A stretch of 40,672 nucleotides of DNA from Ascoidea tarda (nom. inval.) (taxonomy: Eukaryota > Ascomycota > Saccharomycetes > Ascoideales > Ascoideaceae): NCBI GenBank assembly GCA_030560485.1, contig JAKTTS010000079.1, positions 1-40,672 of the forward strand. The letters are read 5' to 3'. The notes beneath the pieces were generated by a model. That model saw nothing but the letters and a program-made list of their open reading frames with translations. It had not been told where the DNA came from and made no database searches. Positions 21,036 to 31,115 of this stretch are shown in pieces. The stretch's first letter is position 1. Every line of letters begins with the position of its first letter. The position numbers and the translations under genes were made by a program.

Positions 21036-21043
21036 TATAAAAA
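21036..21043 (+). promoter_or_regulatory. PMA1: Candidate TATA box of PMA1
   Basis: TATAAAAA 245 bp upstream of the ATG. Everything after it to the start codon is ATG-free, as expected for the leader of a very highly expressed mRNA. Confidence 0.45.
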
Positions 21044-21130
21044 TACTACCACATAGCAATATAAAAAAACAACATTATAACATAATAATAAAAAAATAAA
21101 ATAAAATATAATATAATAATACACTACAAT

Positions 21131-21175
21131 ATAATATAATATAATATAATATAATATAATATAATATAATATAAT
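21131..21175. repeat. (ATAAT)9 microsatellite in the PMA1 leader/promoter
   Basis: Nine tandem ATAAT pentamers followed by ATA/AAT triplets, inside the probable 5' untranslated region of PMA1. Confidence 0.85.
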
Positions 21176-21287
21176 AATAATAATTTAGTACAGAATAATA
21201 CAATATAATACAATACATTAAAGGCATAAAGGCAACAATAGTATTCAATTTAAATAAATCCTTATTAAGTAATAATACTCATACAAA

Positions 21288-24038
21288 ATGCCTGATAATA
21301 TCTCTTCTGATGACCCAGAGTTATTACTGAAGGAGAAATCTCTCTCTCCTGGCTTTCCTTATGATTATGATCGAGATGAAGATTTTTTAAATGAAGAAGA
21401 AAACCTTGAAGAGCTATTAGATGAACTAGAATCTATCGATGGCAAAGAAGACGATGACAATGAAGTGGTTGAAGATGAAACCTTAACCAGAACTTCTCAT
21501 CCTGTCCCTGATGAACTATTGCAAACAAATCCATTGCTTGGTTTGTCAGACGATGAGATTTTAAAAAGAAGAAAAAAGTATGGTCTTAATCAAATGGAAG
21601 AAGAACAAGAAAACTTGGTTCTAAAATTTGTCATGTACTTTGTCGGTCCAATTCAATTTGTAATGGAAGCTGCTGCTGTGTTGGCTGCGGGTTTACAAGA
21701 TTGGGTCGATTTTGGTGTTATCTGTGCCTTATTATTATTAAATGCAACTGTCGGTTTTATTCAAGAATATCAAGCTAATACCATTGTGGAAGAATTGAAA
21801 AAAACTCTAGCCAATTCAGCCTTTGTTTTGAGAAATTCTCATATCATAGAAATCCCTTCAAATGAAATTGTCCCTGGTGATATCTTAAGATTAGAAGAAG
21901 GCTTGATTATACCTGCTGATGGTCGTTTAATATCTGAAGATTGTTTTTTGCAGGTTGATCAATCCGCTATAACCGGCGAATCCTTAGCTGTTGAAAAGCA
22001 TTGTGGTGACTTAACCTTTGCTTCCTCTACTGTCAAAAGAGGTGAAGCGTTCATGATTGTCACTTCAACGGGTTCATCAACTTTTGTTGGTCGTGCTGCT
22101 GTATTGGTCAATAAAGCATCGAGTGGAACTGGTCATTTTACCGAAGTATTAAATGGTATTGGCACAATGCTTTTGATTTTGGTCATGGCCACCTTACTAC
22201 TAATTTGGACAGCTGCCTTTTATAGAACAACATCCATTGTAAAAATCTTACGTTACACTTTGGCAATTACAATGGTTGGTGTTCCAGTTGGTTTGCCTGC
22301 TGTTGTCACTACAACAATGGCTGTAGGTGCTGCTTATCTAGCTAAAAGAAAAGCAATTGTTCAAAAATTATCTGCAATTGAATCACTTGCGGGTGTTGAA
22401 ATCCTTTGTTCAGATAAAACTGGAACTTTAACTAAGAATAAGTTATCTCTTTATGAACCTTACACTGTTGAGGGAATTTCGCCTGATGAGTTGATGCTCA
22501 CAGCGTGTTTGGCTGCTTCAAGAAAGAAAAAAGGGTTGGATGCCATCGATAAGGCCTTTTTAAGATCTTTGAGAAGCTACCCAAGAGCAAGAGAATCTTT
22601 AACAAAGTATAGGGTGCTTGAATTTAGGCCTTTCGATCCAATCAGCAAAAAAGTAACCAGTGTAGTTCAAGCTCCCAGTGGTCAAGTTATTGTTTGTACA
22701 AAAGGTGCGCCATTATTCATTCTTCGAACCGTGGAAGCTGAAGCTGATATCCCAGAGGAAATCCGTGAAAATTATGAAAATAAAGTTGCCGAATTTGCTT
22801 CGAGAGGTTTTAGATCATTGGGTATTGCAAGAAAAGTTGGAAACCGACCATTTGAAATTCTTGGTATAATGCCATGTTTGGATCCTCCAAGAGATGATAC
22901 TGCCGAAACAATTCGTGAGGCTCATAATCTAGGACTAAGAGTGAAAATGTTAACTGGTGATGCTGTTGGCATTGCCAAAGAAACCTGTCGTCAATTAGGA
23001 CTAGGCACAAATATCTATGATGCAGAAAGATTGGGTCTTTCCGGTGGGGGTGACATGCCTGGATCTGAAATTGCTGATTTTGTTGAAAATGCAGATGGCT
23101 TTGCAGAAGTTTTTCCTCAACACAAATATAATGTTGTAGAAATCTTGCAGCATAGGGGATACTTGGTTGCAATGACTGGTGATGGTGTTAATGATGCCCC
23201 ATCTCTTAAAAAGGCGGATACTGGAATTGCTGTTCAAGGCGCAACAGATGCTGCCAGATCAGCAGCAGATATAGTGTTTTTAGCACCAGGATTGTCAGCA
23301 ATTATTCATGCTATTTGCATATCAAGACAGATTTTTCACAGAATGTATGCGTACGTTATCTATCGTATTGCTTTGTCATTGCATTTGGAGATTTTTTTTG
23401 GGCTTTGGATTGCAATTCTTGATCGTAATTTAGAGATCAATCTTGTTGTATTTCTAGCGATCTTTGCAGATGTCGCGACGTTAGCAATTGCATATGATAA
23501 TGCACCATTGGCTCCTCAGCCAGTTAAATGGAATCTACCTAAATTATGGGGGATGTCGATCGTATTAGGGATTATATTGGCTATTGGGACGTGGATTTGT
23601 TTGACAACGATGTTTATGCCCCGGGGAGGTATTATACAAAATTTTGGATCAATTGATGGTATAATCTTTTTAGAAATATCGTTGACCGAAAATTGGTTAA
23701 TTTTCATTACAAGAGCAACAGGTCCATTTTGGACCTCATGTCCATCTTGGCAATTGGCTGGAGCAGTGTTTATTGTGGATGTGATATCAACATTTTTTGC
23801 CCTTTTTGGATGGTGGGCACAAAACCAAACAGATATTGTAACAGTTGTGAAGGTTTGGATATGGTCATTTGGAGTCTTTTGTGTTATGGGAGGAGCGTAT
23901 GTGTTAATGTCAAGATCAGAATCATTTGATAGGCTTATGAATGGAAAGTCATTAAAAAAGACCCCAGGACCAAGAAATGTGGAAGATTTCGTAATGGCAA
24001 TGAAAAGAGTTTCTACTCAACATGAGAAATCTGGTTAG
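21288..24038 (+). CDS. PMA1: Plasma-membrane H+-ATPase (P3A-type)
   Basis: 916 aa, two shorter than S. cerevisiae Pma1, colinear by eye throughout. An acidic N-terminal tail precedes the actuator TGES (Glu231), the phosphorylation motif [10 protein letters not shown] (Asp376), CTKGAPLF in the nucleotide domain, [19 protein letters not shown] and ten membrane segments including [15 protein letters not shown]. The regulatory tail ends [19 protein letters not shown]; Ser909/Thr910 correspond to the glucose-responsive Ser911/Thr912 pair. The enzyme pumps protons outward and builds the gradient for nutrient uptake. The ATG at 21288 is preceded by ACAAA, a strong yeast context. Only one in-frame CTG was noticed (21327). 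Pma2-like paralogues are the only alternative. Confidence 0.97.
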   Translation: MPDNISSDDPELLLKEKSLSPGFPYDYDRDEDFLNEEENLEELLDELESIDGKEDDDNEVVEDETLTRTSHPVPDELLQTNPLLGLSDDEILKRRKKYGLNQMEEEQENLVLKFVMYFVGPIQFVMEAAAVLAAGLQDWVDFGVICALLLLNATVGFIQEYQANTIVEELKKTLANSAFVLRNSHIIEIPSNEIVPGDILRLEEGLIIPADGRLISEDCFLQVDQSAITGESLAVEKHCGDLTFASSTVKRGEAFMIVTSTGSSTFVGRAAVLVNKASSGTGHFTEVLNGIGTMLLILVMATLLLIWTAAFYRTTSIVKILRYTLAITMVGVPVGLPAVVTTTMAVGAAYLAKRKAIVQKLSAIESLAGVEILCSDKTGTLTKNKLSLYEPYTVEGISPDELMLTACLAASRKKKGLDAIDKAFLRSLRSYPRARESLTKYRVLEFRPFDPISKKVTSVVQAPSGQVIVCTKGAPLFILRTVEAEADIPEEIRENYENKVAEFASRGFRSLGIARKVGNRPFEILGIMPCLDPPRDDTAETIREAHNLGLRVKMLTGDAVGIAKETCRQLGLGTNIYDAERLGLSGGGDMPGSEIADFVENADGFAEVFPQHKYNVVEILQHRGYLVAMTGDGVNDAPSLKKADTGIAVQGATDAARSAADIVFLAPGLSAIIHAICISRQIFHRMYAYVIYRIALSLHLEIFFGLWIAILDRNLEINLVVFLAIFADVATLAIAYDNAPLAPQPVKWNLPKLWGMSIVLGIILAIGTWICLTTMFMPRGGIIQNFGSIDGIIFLEISLTENWLIFITRATGPFWTSCPSWQLAGAVFIVDVISTFFALFGWWAQNQTDIVTVVKVWIWSFGVFCVMGGAYVLMSRSESFDRLMNGKSLKKTPGPRNVEDFVMAMKRVSTQHEKSG

Positions 24039-25012
24039 GGCTCACTACTTTTGGTTTCAGTTATTTTTTGTTTAATTTTTATTTTGATTATTGTTTTTTT
24101 ATTGTTATTGTTATCATTAATATGAGATTGCAAAACTTTCAACATTCAATTAAAAACATTTTATACTATGGGTGTTTTGAGTAATGTTATGATTAATTTT
24201 TTAATATAAACCTATTTATTTTGCAGTCTTTCCAGTGTCTTTTATTGATGAATTTTTATAAAATTTTCTATCATGAATTTATTAATTTCTTTATTTTTTT
24301 CATTAATTCTTTTTCTTTTATCTCGTTTATATTCTTGTTTATTTTTTTTATTTTATTTTTTTCTTGAATCTTTGAATCTTTCACTGTGGTATAAACATTT
24401 TTTCTAATAAAATTTGATTAGTATTAGTATTATTATTAGTAATAATCCTGATAATGAAGACCAAGTGGAAATCTAGAAATAGTTGGAAAACTAAAAGATA
24501 AATCTAGCGGATAATTATTTTTTTTCCAGTAAAAATTTAAAAGTTACGTAAGTGACACAGGCTTGACTCCTAAGGTGGATCTTAAATTCTAGTTCCATAA
24601 AGATATAAACGCCACAACCACAATCAAATATATTTATTTTTTTTTTTCATTTTCCAAAAATAAATTATTCAGTAATATGTCAGATAATCACTAAGAAACG
24701 TCGGCAATTTTTTTCACTATTAATTGATATGTAGATACTAAGTGAATTTCTTGATGCGATCTAAAGGAAGAAGAGTGAAAAGAATCAACAATATTTCTAA
24801 AGAGTCGATAAACAGCCATTTCTAGATATGTGATTGTGAAAAATTGAAGCTATCCTTATTTCCTTATTAAACCAACTCCGTTCCAAACACCTCCTCAAAA
24901 AATAGAAACGTGCAGAATGCAGATGTAGCACGAATAATGCATTGGATTACATTTTATAGTTTCGGACTTACTGATTTGGCAAATGACGCGACGGACGAGA
25001 AGAAAACCACCT
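24039..25012. other. PMA1 3' flank
   Basis: 974 bp, first T-rich (PMA1 3' untranslated region and poly(A) signals), then mixed A+T-rich sequence with a TTACGTAA box at 24544-24551. No ORF of coding character and no RNA gene recognised. Confidence 0.5.
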
Positions 25013-25255
25013 TTATTTCTTCTGCAGCAAAACGCATAACTGGAGAAAGTCGGGTGTATCGATCACTCCATGGAACCATCCGTATTTGAGGGGTATATCT
25101 TTCAATTCCTGACTGCGCAGGGTTCTACAAAAAGCAGGTGTTTCTGCCTCTCCAAACAACTTGTCTGGAGAAGGTGCAATTGAAGACGGTTTTGTAACTG
25201 CAGCACCAAAGAGAAGTGGTATAATTGATGTAGCCCAGAACAGCAAATATTTCAT
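25013..25255 (-). CDS. Possible small secreted protein, 80 aa
   Basis: ATG-initiated ORF whose first ~20 residues form a convincing signal peptide (MKYLLFWATSIIPLLFGAAV, then TKPSS). The predicted mature part has two Cys and no known domain. Its G+C content and CTG use (three CTG codons in 80) are clearly higher than in the surrounding genes, so it may be a chance ORF in a G+C-richer patch, a young gene or a transferred one. No intron signals seen. I do not recognise a family. Confidence 0.35.
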   Translation of the reverse strand: MKYLLFWATSIIPLLFGAAVTKPSSIAPSPDKLFGEAETPAFCRTLRSQELKDIPLKYGWFHGVIDTPDFLQLCVLLQKK

Positions 25256-26713
25256 TTATGCTTAAATAAAAGTATTTAAGACACAATAAGAGTTACTCCT
25301 CAGTTATCTAACTAGCATTTTGATGGTTAATGTTTTGAGAAACAAAAACAAAAAAAACAAACAACTAATCCTATTGGCTAGGAAGAAATCGACGTGAGTA
25401 TAAAATCATAGCATGATATTGATGTTACTTTTTGGCAAAATAATAAAAAAACAATATCAGAAAATTTTGGAATTGAAAACAAGTGAGGGGATTGAAAAAT
25501 TTCAGGAGCCAACCGATTTGGATAGACTCATTAGTTACAAAAATGTTTTTGAAATTGAACGAAGCTGATTCGGAAAAAATATTTTTGGAATAATTGATTC
25601 AGCAAAAGATGGGGAACACTGAAAGCAAGGTGCTTGCAATAATAACCAAGAAGCTGTGACTATAATTTTATTCAATCTTTTGAATTCTTTGAATTTTAGA
25701 ACTTGAACTATGCTGTCCCCCAAATGTTCAAGTTTGCAAGAGCCAAAACAACAACAGGCGATAGGGTTTAAAGATTAGCTGGAATGAGTTTAGTTAGCCT
25801 CTCTTTTTGTTGATTGTTATCTTATTCTTTTGTTTAAATCTAACAAAGAGAGATTCAAAGTATGTGACCATGCGATGGAACCCACAGAACGAGATATTGC
25901 TAAATGCAGACTTTGATTCCCAAGAGTCATAGTGATCATTAATTTATTTGTGCAATGATTATATGACTGTTATGTTTCCCATCTTGCCTGTATCACTATA
26001 TGGCTGTAGTATGATGATTATATTTCATACTATCCTATTATTGAAACAGTGCTACTGTATTATTAATAATGCAGTTTAAAGGAATAAATTTAGTGTGAAA
26101 GAAAAAGCAAGAGCTGCGAAAACAAAGCAGAGGTAGAGCAAGTCTGGAAAAAAATTTCAAAGGAACGTTTTTCACTTTTTCCATGATTTCTCGAACAGGT
26201 GCGCTAGCAAATTTGAACTTGGAGAGGAAGCAGTGAAAAAGGTGGAACAAAAATAAAAAAAAGCGAGAAATTTTCAGTGAAATAAGAAAAATTTGCAATA
26301 TGAGGTTATGACAATTACAAACCAGCGCCTGATTATGCGGGCTGCTGCAACCTGATAAAGAGCTCGAAATGACCCGCACTAACAATATAGCCTTGTGTAA
26401 CCAGGATGCGATGCTATTCATTCCACTAAGAGCCAAACCATAATCACGGAACTATTATAACTGACATATCCTAAAGAAAAAGAAATGAAGCAAAAGAGAG
26501 AAAAGTTTTGCAATGTTCAATCCCTAAACCTAAAGCAAAATTTAATATAAATAGATTACAATCTCCTTGATTGTTTACTGTTTTTTCTATCCTCTATCTC
26601 ATAAGCACAAGCATAATCACAATCACAATACCAGCTTCTTACTATAATTACAGCAGTAACTGAACTCAATCCACTATCCAATACTACGCATTATCACCAG
26701 TTGACTTTTAACA
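25256..26713. other. Gene-poor region before the 93-aa gene
   Basis: 1458 bp. A minus-strand frame at 26038-26436 lacks an ATG at its start and is low-complexity Phe/Leu/Ser, so it is not called. The last 170 bp is the promoter of the next gene, with TATAAATA at 26546-26553 and a CACAAGCATAATCACAATCACAATACC leader-like stretch. No RNA gene recognised. Confidence 0.5.
26546..26553 (+). promoter_or_regulatory. TATA box of the 93-aa gene
   Basis: TATAAATA 168 bp upstream of the ATG at 26714, followed by a C/T/A-rich leader. Confidence 0.55.
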
Positions 26714-26995
26714 ATGTTACCAACTGTCGTCTCAACCTCAATCGCCTCTTCAATCATCCCAACTGTCTTAAAGGCCACAACCACAAGATCCTTTTCCTCT
26801 TGTGTAAGTGCTTTGACTAAGAAAACCGAAGGTAATACCTATAAAACATTTGCTGAATATAGATTTCAAGCTAGTCAAGTTGGTCCTTTAGCTGGTAAAC
26901 CATTTAAATTGTTAACTCACGATACCAATGGTGTCTTGGTTGGTCCAAAAAACAAAAAACAAAAAGAATTCGTTCAACCAAAAGAATCGAACTAA
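26714..26995 (+). CDS. Small, probably mitochondrial protein, 93 aa
   Basis: ATG start with a strong TATA box upstream and codon choice like an expressed gene. The N-terminus (MLPTVVSTSIASSIIPTVLK, then Thr/Arg/Ser-rich to about residue 30) has Ser, Thr, Lys and Arg with no acidic residue, typical of a mitochondrial presequence; RSFSSCVS looks like the cleavage zone. The mature part is basic and soluble (TYKTFAEYRFQASQVGPLAG, then LLTHDTNGVLVGPKNKK). No family recognised. The stop codon is followed at once by an array of seven TGATAAC units. Confidence 0.7.
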   Translation: MLPTVVSTSIASSIIPTVLKATTTRSFSSCVSALTKKTEGNTYKTFAEYRFQASQVGPLAGKPFKLLTHDTNGVLVGPKNKKQKEFVQPKESN

Positions 26996-26996
26996 T

Positions 26997-27045
26997 TGAT
27001 AACTGATAACTGATAACTGATAACTGATAACTGATAACTGATAAC
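26997..27045 (+). repeat. (TGATAAC)7 heptamer array directly after a stop codon
   Basis: Seven perfect copies of TGATAAC begin 1 bp after the TAA of the 93-aa gene. Each copy carries TGA and TAA in different frames, so all three frames contain repeated stops. Confidence 0.95.
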
Positions 27046-28507
27046 TGAAAAGAATTAAAAAAATCAAAAAAATCAAAATCAACGAAATTGATCTATTCAC
27101 TACAAGTTTTTTATCTATTCAGCAGGTCCTGAAAATCTATTAAAGTTGCTTTGTTTTACTATAATGACGCTTTTATTTTTATCTTTGTTTTATTTTTGAT
27201 CAATTACAATCTGTTGAGCGTTTTATTGATTCAAGATAAAAGCAAAACTTATTTCATATCTACCAAGTGTTTTAACTTCTATTCTATATTCATCCACTAT
27301 AAATTTTTCTATTTTTTTCTAAAAGTTTCAATTTTTCTATTTTTTTTCTTTGGGTTTTTTAATGGTTTCCATAATATACATAACACATAATACATAACAT
27401 AAAAATACAAGCAAAAACAACCAAATTGTAGGTTTTTCCCATCTTTGCCTGTGTATTTGCCCGCAAGTATTTGTGCTTCTATTAAATATTTATTCAGGAT
27501 TTATATATCTTTTAGCCTAAGATGAGATGGACGGAAAAAGCATATTGCGATTCCAGCGCCATACATACGGGTTTTGCTCTTTTTCAACCCAACTTTGCGC
27601 AGACAAAAACTTACAGCTCCAACAGGTAAACACTCCTCGCATTGGACAATTGCACCTTGAGTCGTTTCTATCTTTGTATTTGTGCCGAGACATACAACTT
27701 TTTTTGATTCAATCAAATCTGGTTACACCAAGCTATACCTACTTATCAATATGATATTCGCTACCAAACTACATATCTGAAAAGTGGTTCTACTTCTACA
27801 TTGTCTGGCCCATCCTCTTAAAAACGTGAAAAATCATGTCTTCATAGTTAGCAAAGTCTTCCACCCATTAAATTCATCAGAGTAATTGATTCAATATTAA
27901 TTGGATGATAAATCATGAGGGCAAATCCACTTAAATGAATATGCCCACTTCCACTCTGATTACATAAGCCGGGAGCTTGGGCTTAAGGAAATGTTTCTGT
28001 CCCCTTCCTTTACTAAGCTATCTCCAACTATGAAATCATTTTTACTCCACCGCACTTGTTAGGGCCCTGGTGAGTTACAGCGCAATATGCGTCCAGGCCT
28101 GCTCTACCAGGACTGGGTTTTGTATCTTAGATTCTTCCTTCAACAAACCTGACAAATCCTGTTTTGCGCCATAAGTACACAGTTTTGCTCTGCTGCAGCT
28201 CCCACTGAAAATATGCACCAGTTTGATGTTCTTGTGGGTAAGGAAAATACAAAAGCAACGTGATTATCAGCCCTTCTTCTGTGAGAGCGCAATCGTCTAA
28301 ATTGGGATCCGCAGCGTGGGCGTCTGCAACCAAAATAGGCAGCTCAGCCTAGCTTCCTAATTTGGATACCAGTACTCGTTATCCGTCAAACACAAATTTG
28401 CGTTTTGCGAATTTCGTAATACTGGTTACGTCTTTCGGTACTTTAGCCGATGGTTATGGAATTGTTTGCTGATAATTTTCATCTGTTAAATCACAAAACG
28501 TCTGCAG
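27046..28507. other. Gene-poor region with a G+C-richer stretch
   Basis: 1462 bp. The first ~400 bp is A/T-rich 3' flank. From about 27500 to 28480 base composition is clearly richer in G+C than neighbouring spacers. Minus-strand frames at 27501-27716 and 28127-28333 begin at TTG, have no in-frame ATG at their start, and show no recognisable similarity or usable splice sites. Small inverted repeats occur, such as CCTGGT (28066-28071) with ACCAGG (28106-28111). It could be a decayed gene or a non-coding RNA. The last part is the RIT1 promoter. Confidence 0.4.
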
Positions 28508-30064
28508 ATGGAAAATAATACACCAACAATCTCTGATTTGCTGCAAAATGATTGTGTAGTTTCAAATTTGAACGCCAAAACAAAGAAAACCTCCAAAAAA
28601 ATCAAAGATAGAATATACTCCATATTGGAGGATGTTAATTTTATTCTCGCTGTAGCCAATTTACTATTAGATTATCCACTAATTGCGAACGAAAGATGTG
28701 GTTCTTGGTATATTCCAAACCATCTTTTATATGATACGTGCTATTTCAAATCAACCGACTCTCATATTAACGAATGGGATTTTTCTTTAAGAAGATTGAA
28801 TCTCCATTTGTTAGATACAATTAAACAAAAAAATGGAATAATCATTATTGACTCAACAAGATCAACCAAAAAAAAAGTTTTTCCAGATTCTTTGAGTAAA
28901 ACAATACCAATATGGTGCGCAGTTCTAAATTACATTCGATTTTCAGGTAAAAACAATATAAACGAACAAATTAATGAAAATTATTTATTTTTACCAAAAT
29001 CAATTTCAAAATTCGAATATGATAGTATTTATAGATTAATTCCTAAATTTGCTGAAAGTTTATTAAGCCTTGGCATCATTTCATCTGAAAGATTAATGCT
29101 GGTTTTGGGTAAAAGACTTTTAAAGCCAATATTTATTTTCTATGATATATCATTAGATCAAATCAAAGATTGTTTTGGTGAGAATATTTATCCAATTTAT
29201 CTCGTCTGTGCTAGTAAAATCCCAAATGGTGGAAACTGTACAAGATTTTATAATTATATTCCTGGTGCTGCAGATGATCATGAGTTATGGTGTCCCTCCT
29301 CAAAATTCTCATCTAAAATATTTTGGGATAATATCGACAAATTAAAAGACCAAGAATTATCTGAAAATGACTTGATAGAATTAATCAATTTTCTAAGTAA
29401 TGGTAATGGTAATAATATTGTTATGAATAATGACGTTAATATTAATGAGCTTGCAAAAAGTTTTGATAACAAAGTTATTGAGACTAATATTTCAACCCAA
29501 ATAAACAAAATTAATGAAAATATTATTGTGGGGAAAATATCATTCAACTCAGATATTGAATATGGACATTTAAATAATTACTTGAAAAATAATTTCAAGC
29601 CTTATAATTTGGTTATTATCTTAACGGAAAATATTATAAATATAAAAGATAACAACACTGTTACAACCAAAAACAAAAACAAAAAGTTTCCGTATTATTT
29701 AATTGATGAAGATAAAACCAAATTATTAATTTTACCATTGTCTTCATCAAATAAAGCGCATTCAAAAAAACTAAGATATTATTTTCCTATAGTATTTGAT
29801 AAATTGAAAATTATTAGTATCAAGACCAAAGAAAAAGTTTTGATCTTGGATGAAGATGGAAAAGATTTGGGTGTTGCATTTGGATTGATCTGTTTAATCA
29901 AGTACTTTAGTCCTGATGATATACATAGACTTCGAGATAAAGAAATTGAGGTTAATAAAAATTTAGTAAAAAAGTATCTTGCTCAAATAATTGGGATTGT
30001 TCCTAAAGTAAATCTCAGAAGGGCGACTCTACTTAGTATTAATTATTATTTCATGTCGAAATAA
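28508..30064 (+). CDS. RIT1: Initiator tRNA 2'-O-ribosyl phosphate transferase
   Basis: 518 aa. Family blocks seen: NERCGSWYIPN, YFKSTDSHINEWDFSLRRLN, IIIDSTRSTKKKVFPDSLSK followed by TIPIWCAVLN, and YIPGAADDHELWCPS. The C-terminal part (LILDEDGKDLGVAFGLICLI, then PKVNLRRATLLSINYYFMS) fits the DUSP-like domain. Rit1 adds 2'-O-ribosyl phosphate to A64 of initiator tRNA-Met, which keeps it out of elongation. The middle (about 290-400) is an Asn/Lys-rich, poorly conserved stretch. The ATG at 28508 begins a short Lys-rich lead-in, as in other Rit1 proteins. Two in-frame CTG codons (one at 29099) sit where Leu is plausible. Confidence 0.93.
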   Translation: MENNTPTISDLLQNDCVVSNLNAKTKKTSKKIKDRIYSILEDVNFILAVANLLLDYPLIANERCGSWYIPNHLLYDTCYFKSTDSHINEWDFSLRRLNLHLLDTIKQKNGIIIIDSTRSTKKKVFPDSLSKTIPIWCAVLNYIRFSGKNNINEQINENYLFLPKSISKFEYDSIYRLIPKFAESLLSLGIISSERLMLVLGKRLLKPIFIFYDISLDQIKDCFGENIYPIYLVCASKIPNGGNCTRFYNYIPGAADDHELWCPSSKFSSKIFWDNIDKLKDQELSENDLIELINFLSNGNGNNIVMNNDVNINELAKSFDNKVIETNISTQINKINENIIVGKISFNSDIEYGHLNNYLKNNFKPYNLVIILTENIINIKDNNTVTTKNKNKKFPYYLIDEDKTKLLILPLSSSNKAHSKKLRYYFPIVFDKLKIISIKTKEKVLILDEDGKDLGVAFGLICLIKYFSPDDIHRLRDKEIEVNKNLVKKYLAQIIGIVPKVNLRRATLLSINYYFMSK

Positions 30065-30865
30065 TCATAAGATATCTCAAAAACAAGAGATTCAAAAACC
30101 AAAAAAAAAGCTAAAGATACACCAATATAGAATTATTTCTTGACAATGTAGTGATAAATAAGCCCAATGTTGAGCTTGAAAAAGCTGCCATCAGCTGGGG
30201 AAACAACTTTAGAGTGATAACCAAAACGAGTTAAAAAATAAAATTATTTTAAAAATTGAGTGTTTTTGGTAGGTATTGGTAAGTAGTTTTTAGCGGTTAT
30301 TCTCCTTTGATCTTTCCTTTTTTTAGTCTATTTCCAAACTGAACAGTAAAATAAAGCAAAATAAAGCTAATTGGTAGAACATTTTAGTGCTAGTGTCTGT
30401 GTGATTCGGCTAACTTCTCCAATGAAAACAGAATCAAACAACAGTAATTTTTTTGGTACGTTGCGATACTCTGTATTAGTTCTTTGACGCATTTTTGGTT
30501 TCGCATTTCCAGAAAGAAAGATTGCTTTACCAGTGCCTCTTTCGATAATTGGGTTGCTCTCGGATTGCTCCAGAGCTATCAGCAGCAACGATAACAAAAC
30601 AGTGAAAGCTATTGCAAGCTGTTCCTTACATTCACTCGACCAGTGGCAAAGAGAAGGTGACTTTATTAATTGATACCCGAGAGCTTGTCATTTCCTATCC
30701 AGATAGTGCTTAGCCTGTTTAGAGTTATCCTAGAACGTTGACTCAGAAGCGAATTGGTTCTCCATCTGCCAAAGTGTCTCTGATTTTTTGGTTATTCCAC
30801 TATCTCAATCATTTTGACGAATTCCACTAGCTAATTGATGGACAAACCATTATCTTCAGTCTCCA

Positions 30866-30873
30866 TATAAATA
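30866..30873 (+). promoter_or_regulatory. TATA box of the VCX1-like gene
   Basis: TATAAATA 250 bp upstream of the ATG, followed by a long T/C-rich leader. Promoter structure looks intact although the coding frame is broken. Confidence 0.45.
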
Positions 30874-31000
30874 GCCCCTCCCTCTGAAATATTGCTCAAA
30901 GGTTGGGGATTGCTTTTATTGGGCTCTGTTAAATCTTGCCAATTCTTGTATTTCTTGTAATTGCTTGTGTTTTCTTTGCATTTCTTGTGAGTGCTTGTTA

Positions 31001-31030
31001 TTTCTTGTTATTTCTTGTTATTTCTTACTA
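31001..31030. repeat. TTTCTTGTTA decamer repeat
   Basis: Two exact copies (31001-31020) and a diverged third (TTTCTTACTA), inside a wider run of CTTGT-containing sequence from about 30935, in the leader of the VCX1-like gene. Confidence 0.75.
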
Positions 31031-31115
31031 GTTCTTGGACCTACTGTCTCTACAACAACTTCTCTCTGATTAGCTGTTCTTGATCATATCGATTTTTCTT
31101 CTTTTCTTGCAATAA

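Larger units (their letters stand above)
20257..21287. promoter_or_regulatory. PTI1/PMA1 divergent promoter region
   Basis: 1031 bp. The PTI1-proximal 250 bp is a G+C-rich island with a 12-bp palindrome TATCACGTGATA (20341-20352) and a second CACGTGATA (from 20398). The PMA1-proximal part is A+T rich: a TATAAAAA box at 21036-21043, then about 240 nt without any ATG and with few G residues up to the PMA1 start, including (ATAAT)9 at 21131-21175. Small ORFs on both strands in the island (20223-20607, 20578-20808) have no recognisable similarity. Confidence 0.55.
30065..31115. promoter_or_regulatory. RIT1 3' flank and upstream region of the VCX1-like gene
   Basis: 1051 bp. The promoter part has TATAAATA at 30866-30873 and a pyrimidine-rich leader with repeated TTTCTTGTTA decamers (31001-31030) up to the ATG at 31116. 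A 76-codon minus-strand frame at 30367-30597 begins at TTG and is not called. Confidence 0.45.

Noticed and set aside
21000-21056. 18-codon upstream ORF before PMA1
   Set aside because: It overlaps the likely TATA box at 21036, so it should lie upstream of the transcript start.
26038-26436. 132-codon minus-strand ORF
   Set aside because: It starts at TTG, is rich in Phe/Leu/Ser, and has no recognisable domain.
28127-28333. Minus-strand ORF with protein-like composition
   Set aside because: No ATG, no clear splice acceptor or branch site upstream, and no family recognised. It is kept only as part of the G+C-rich region note.
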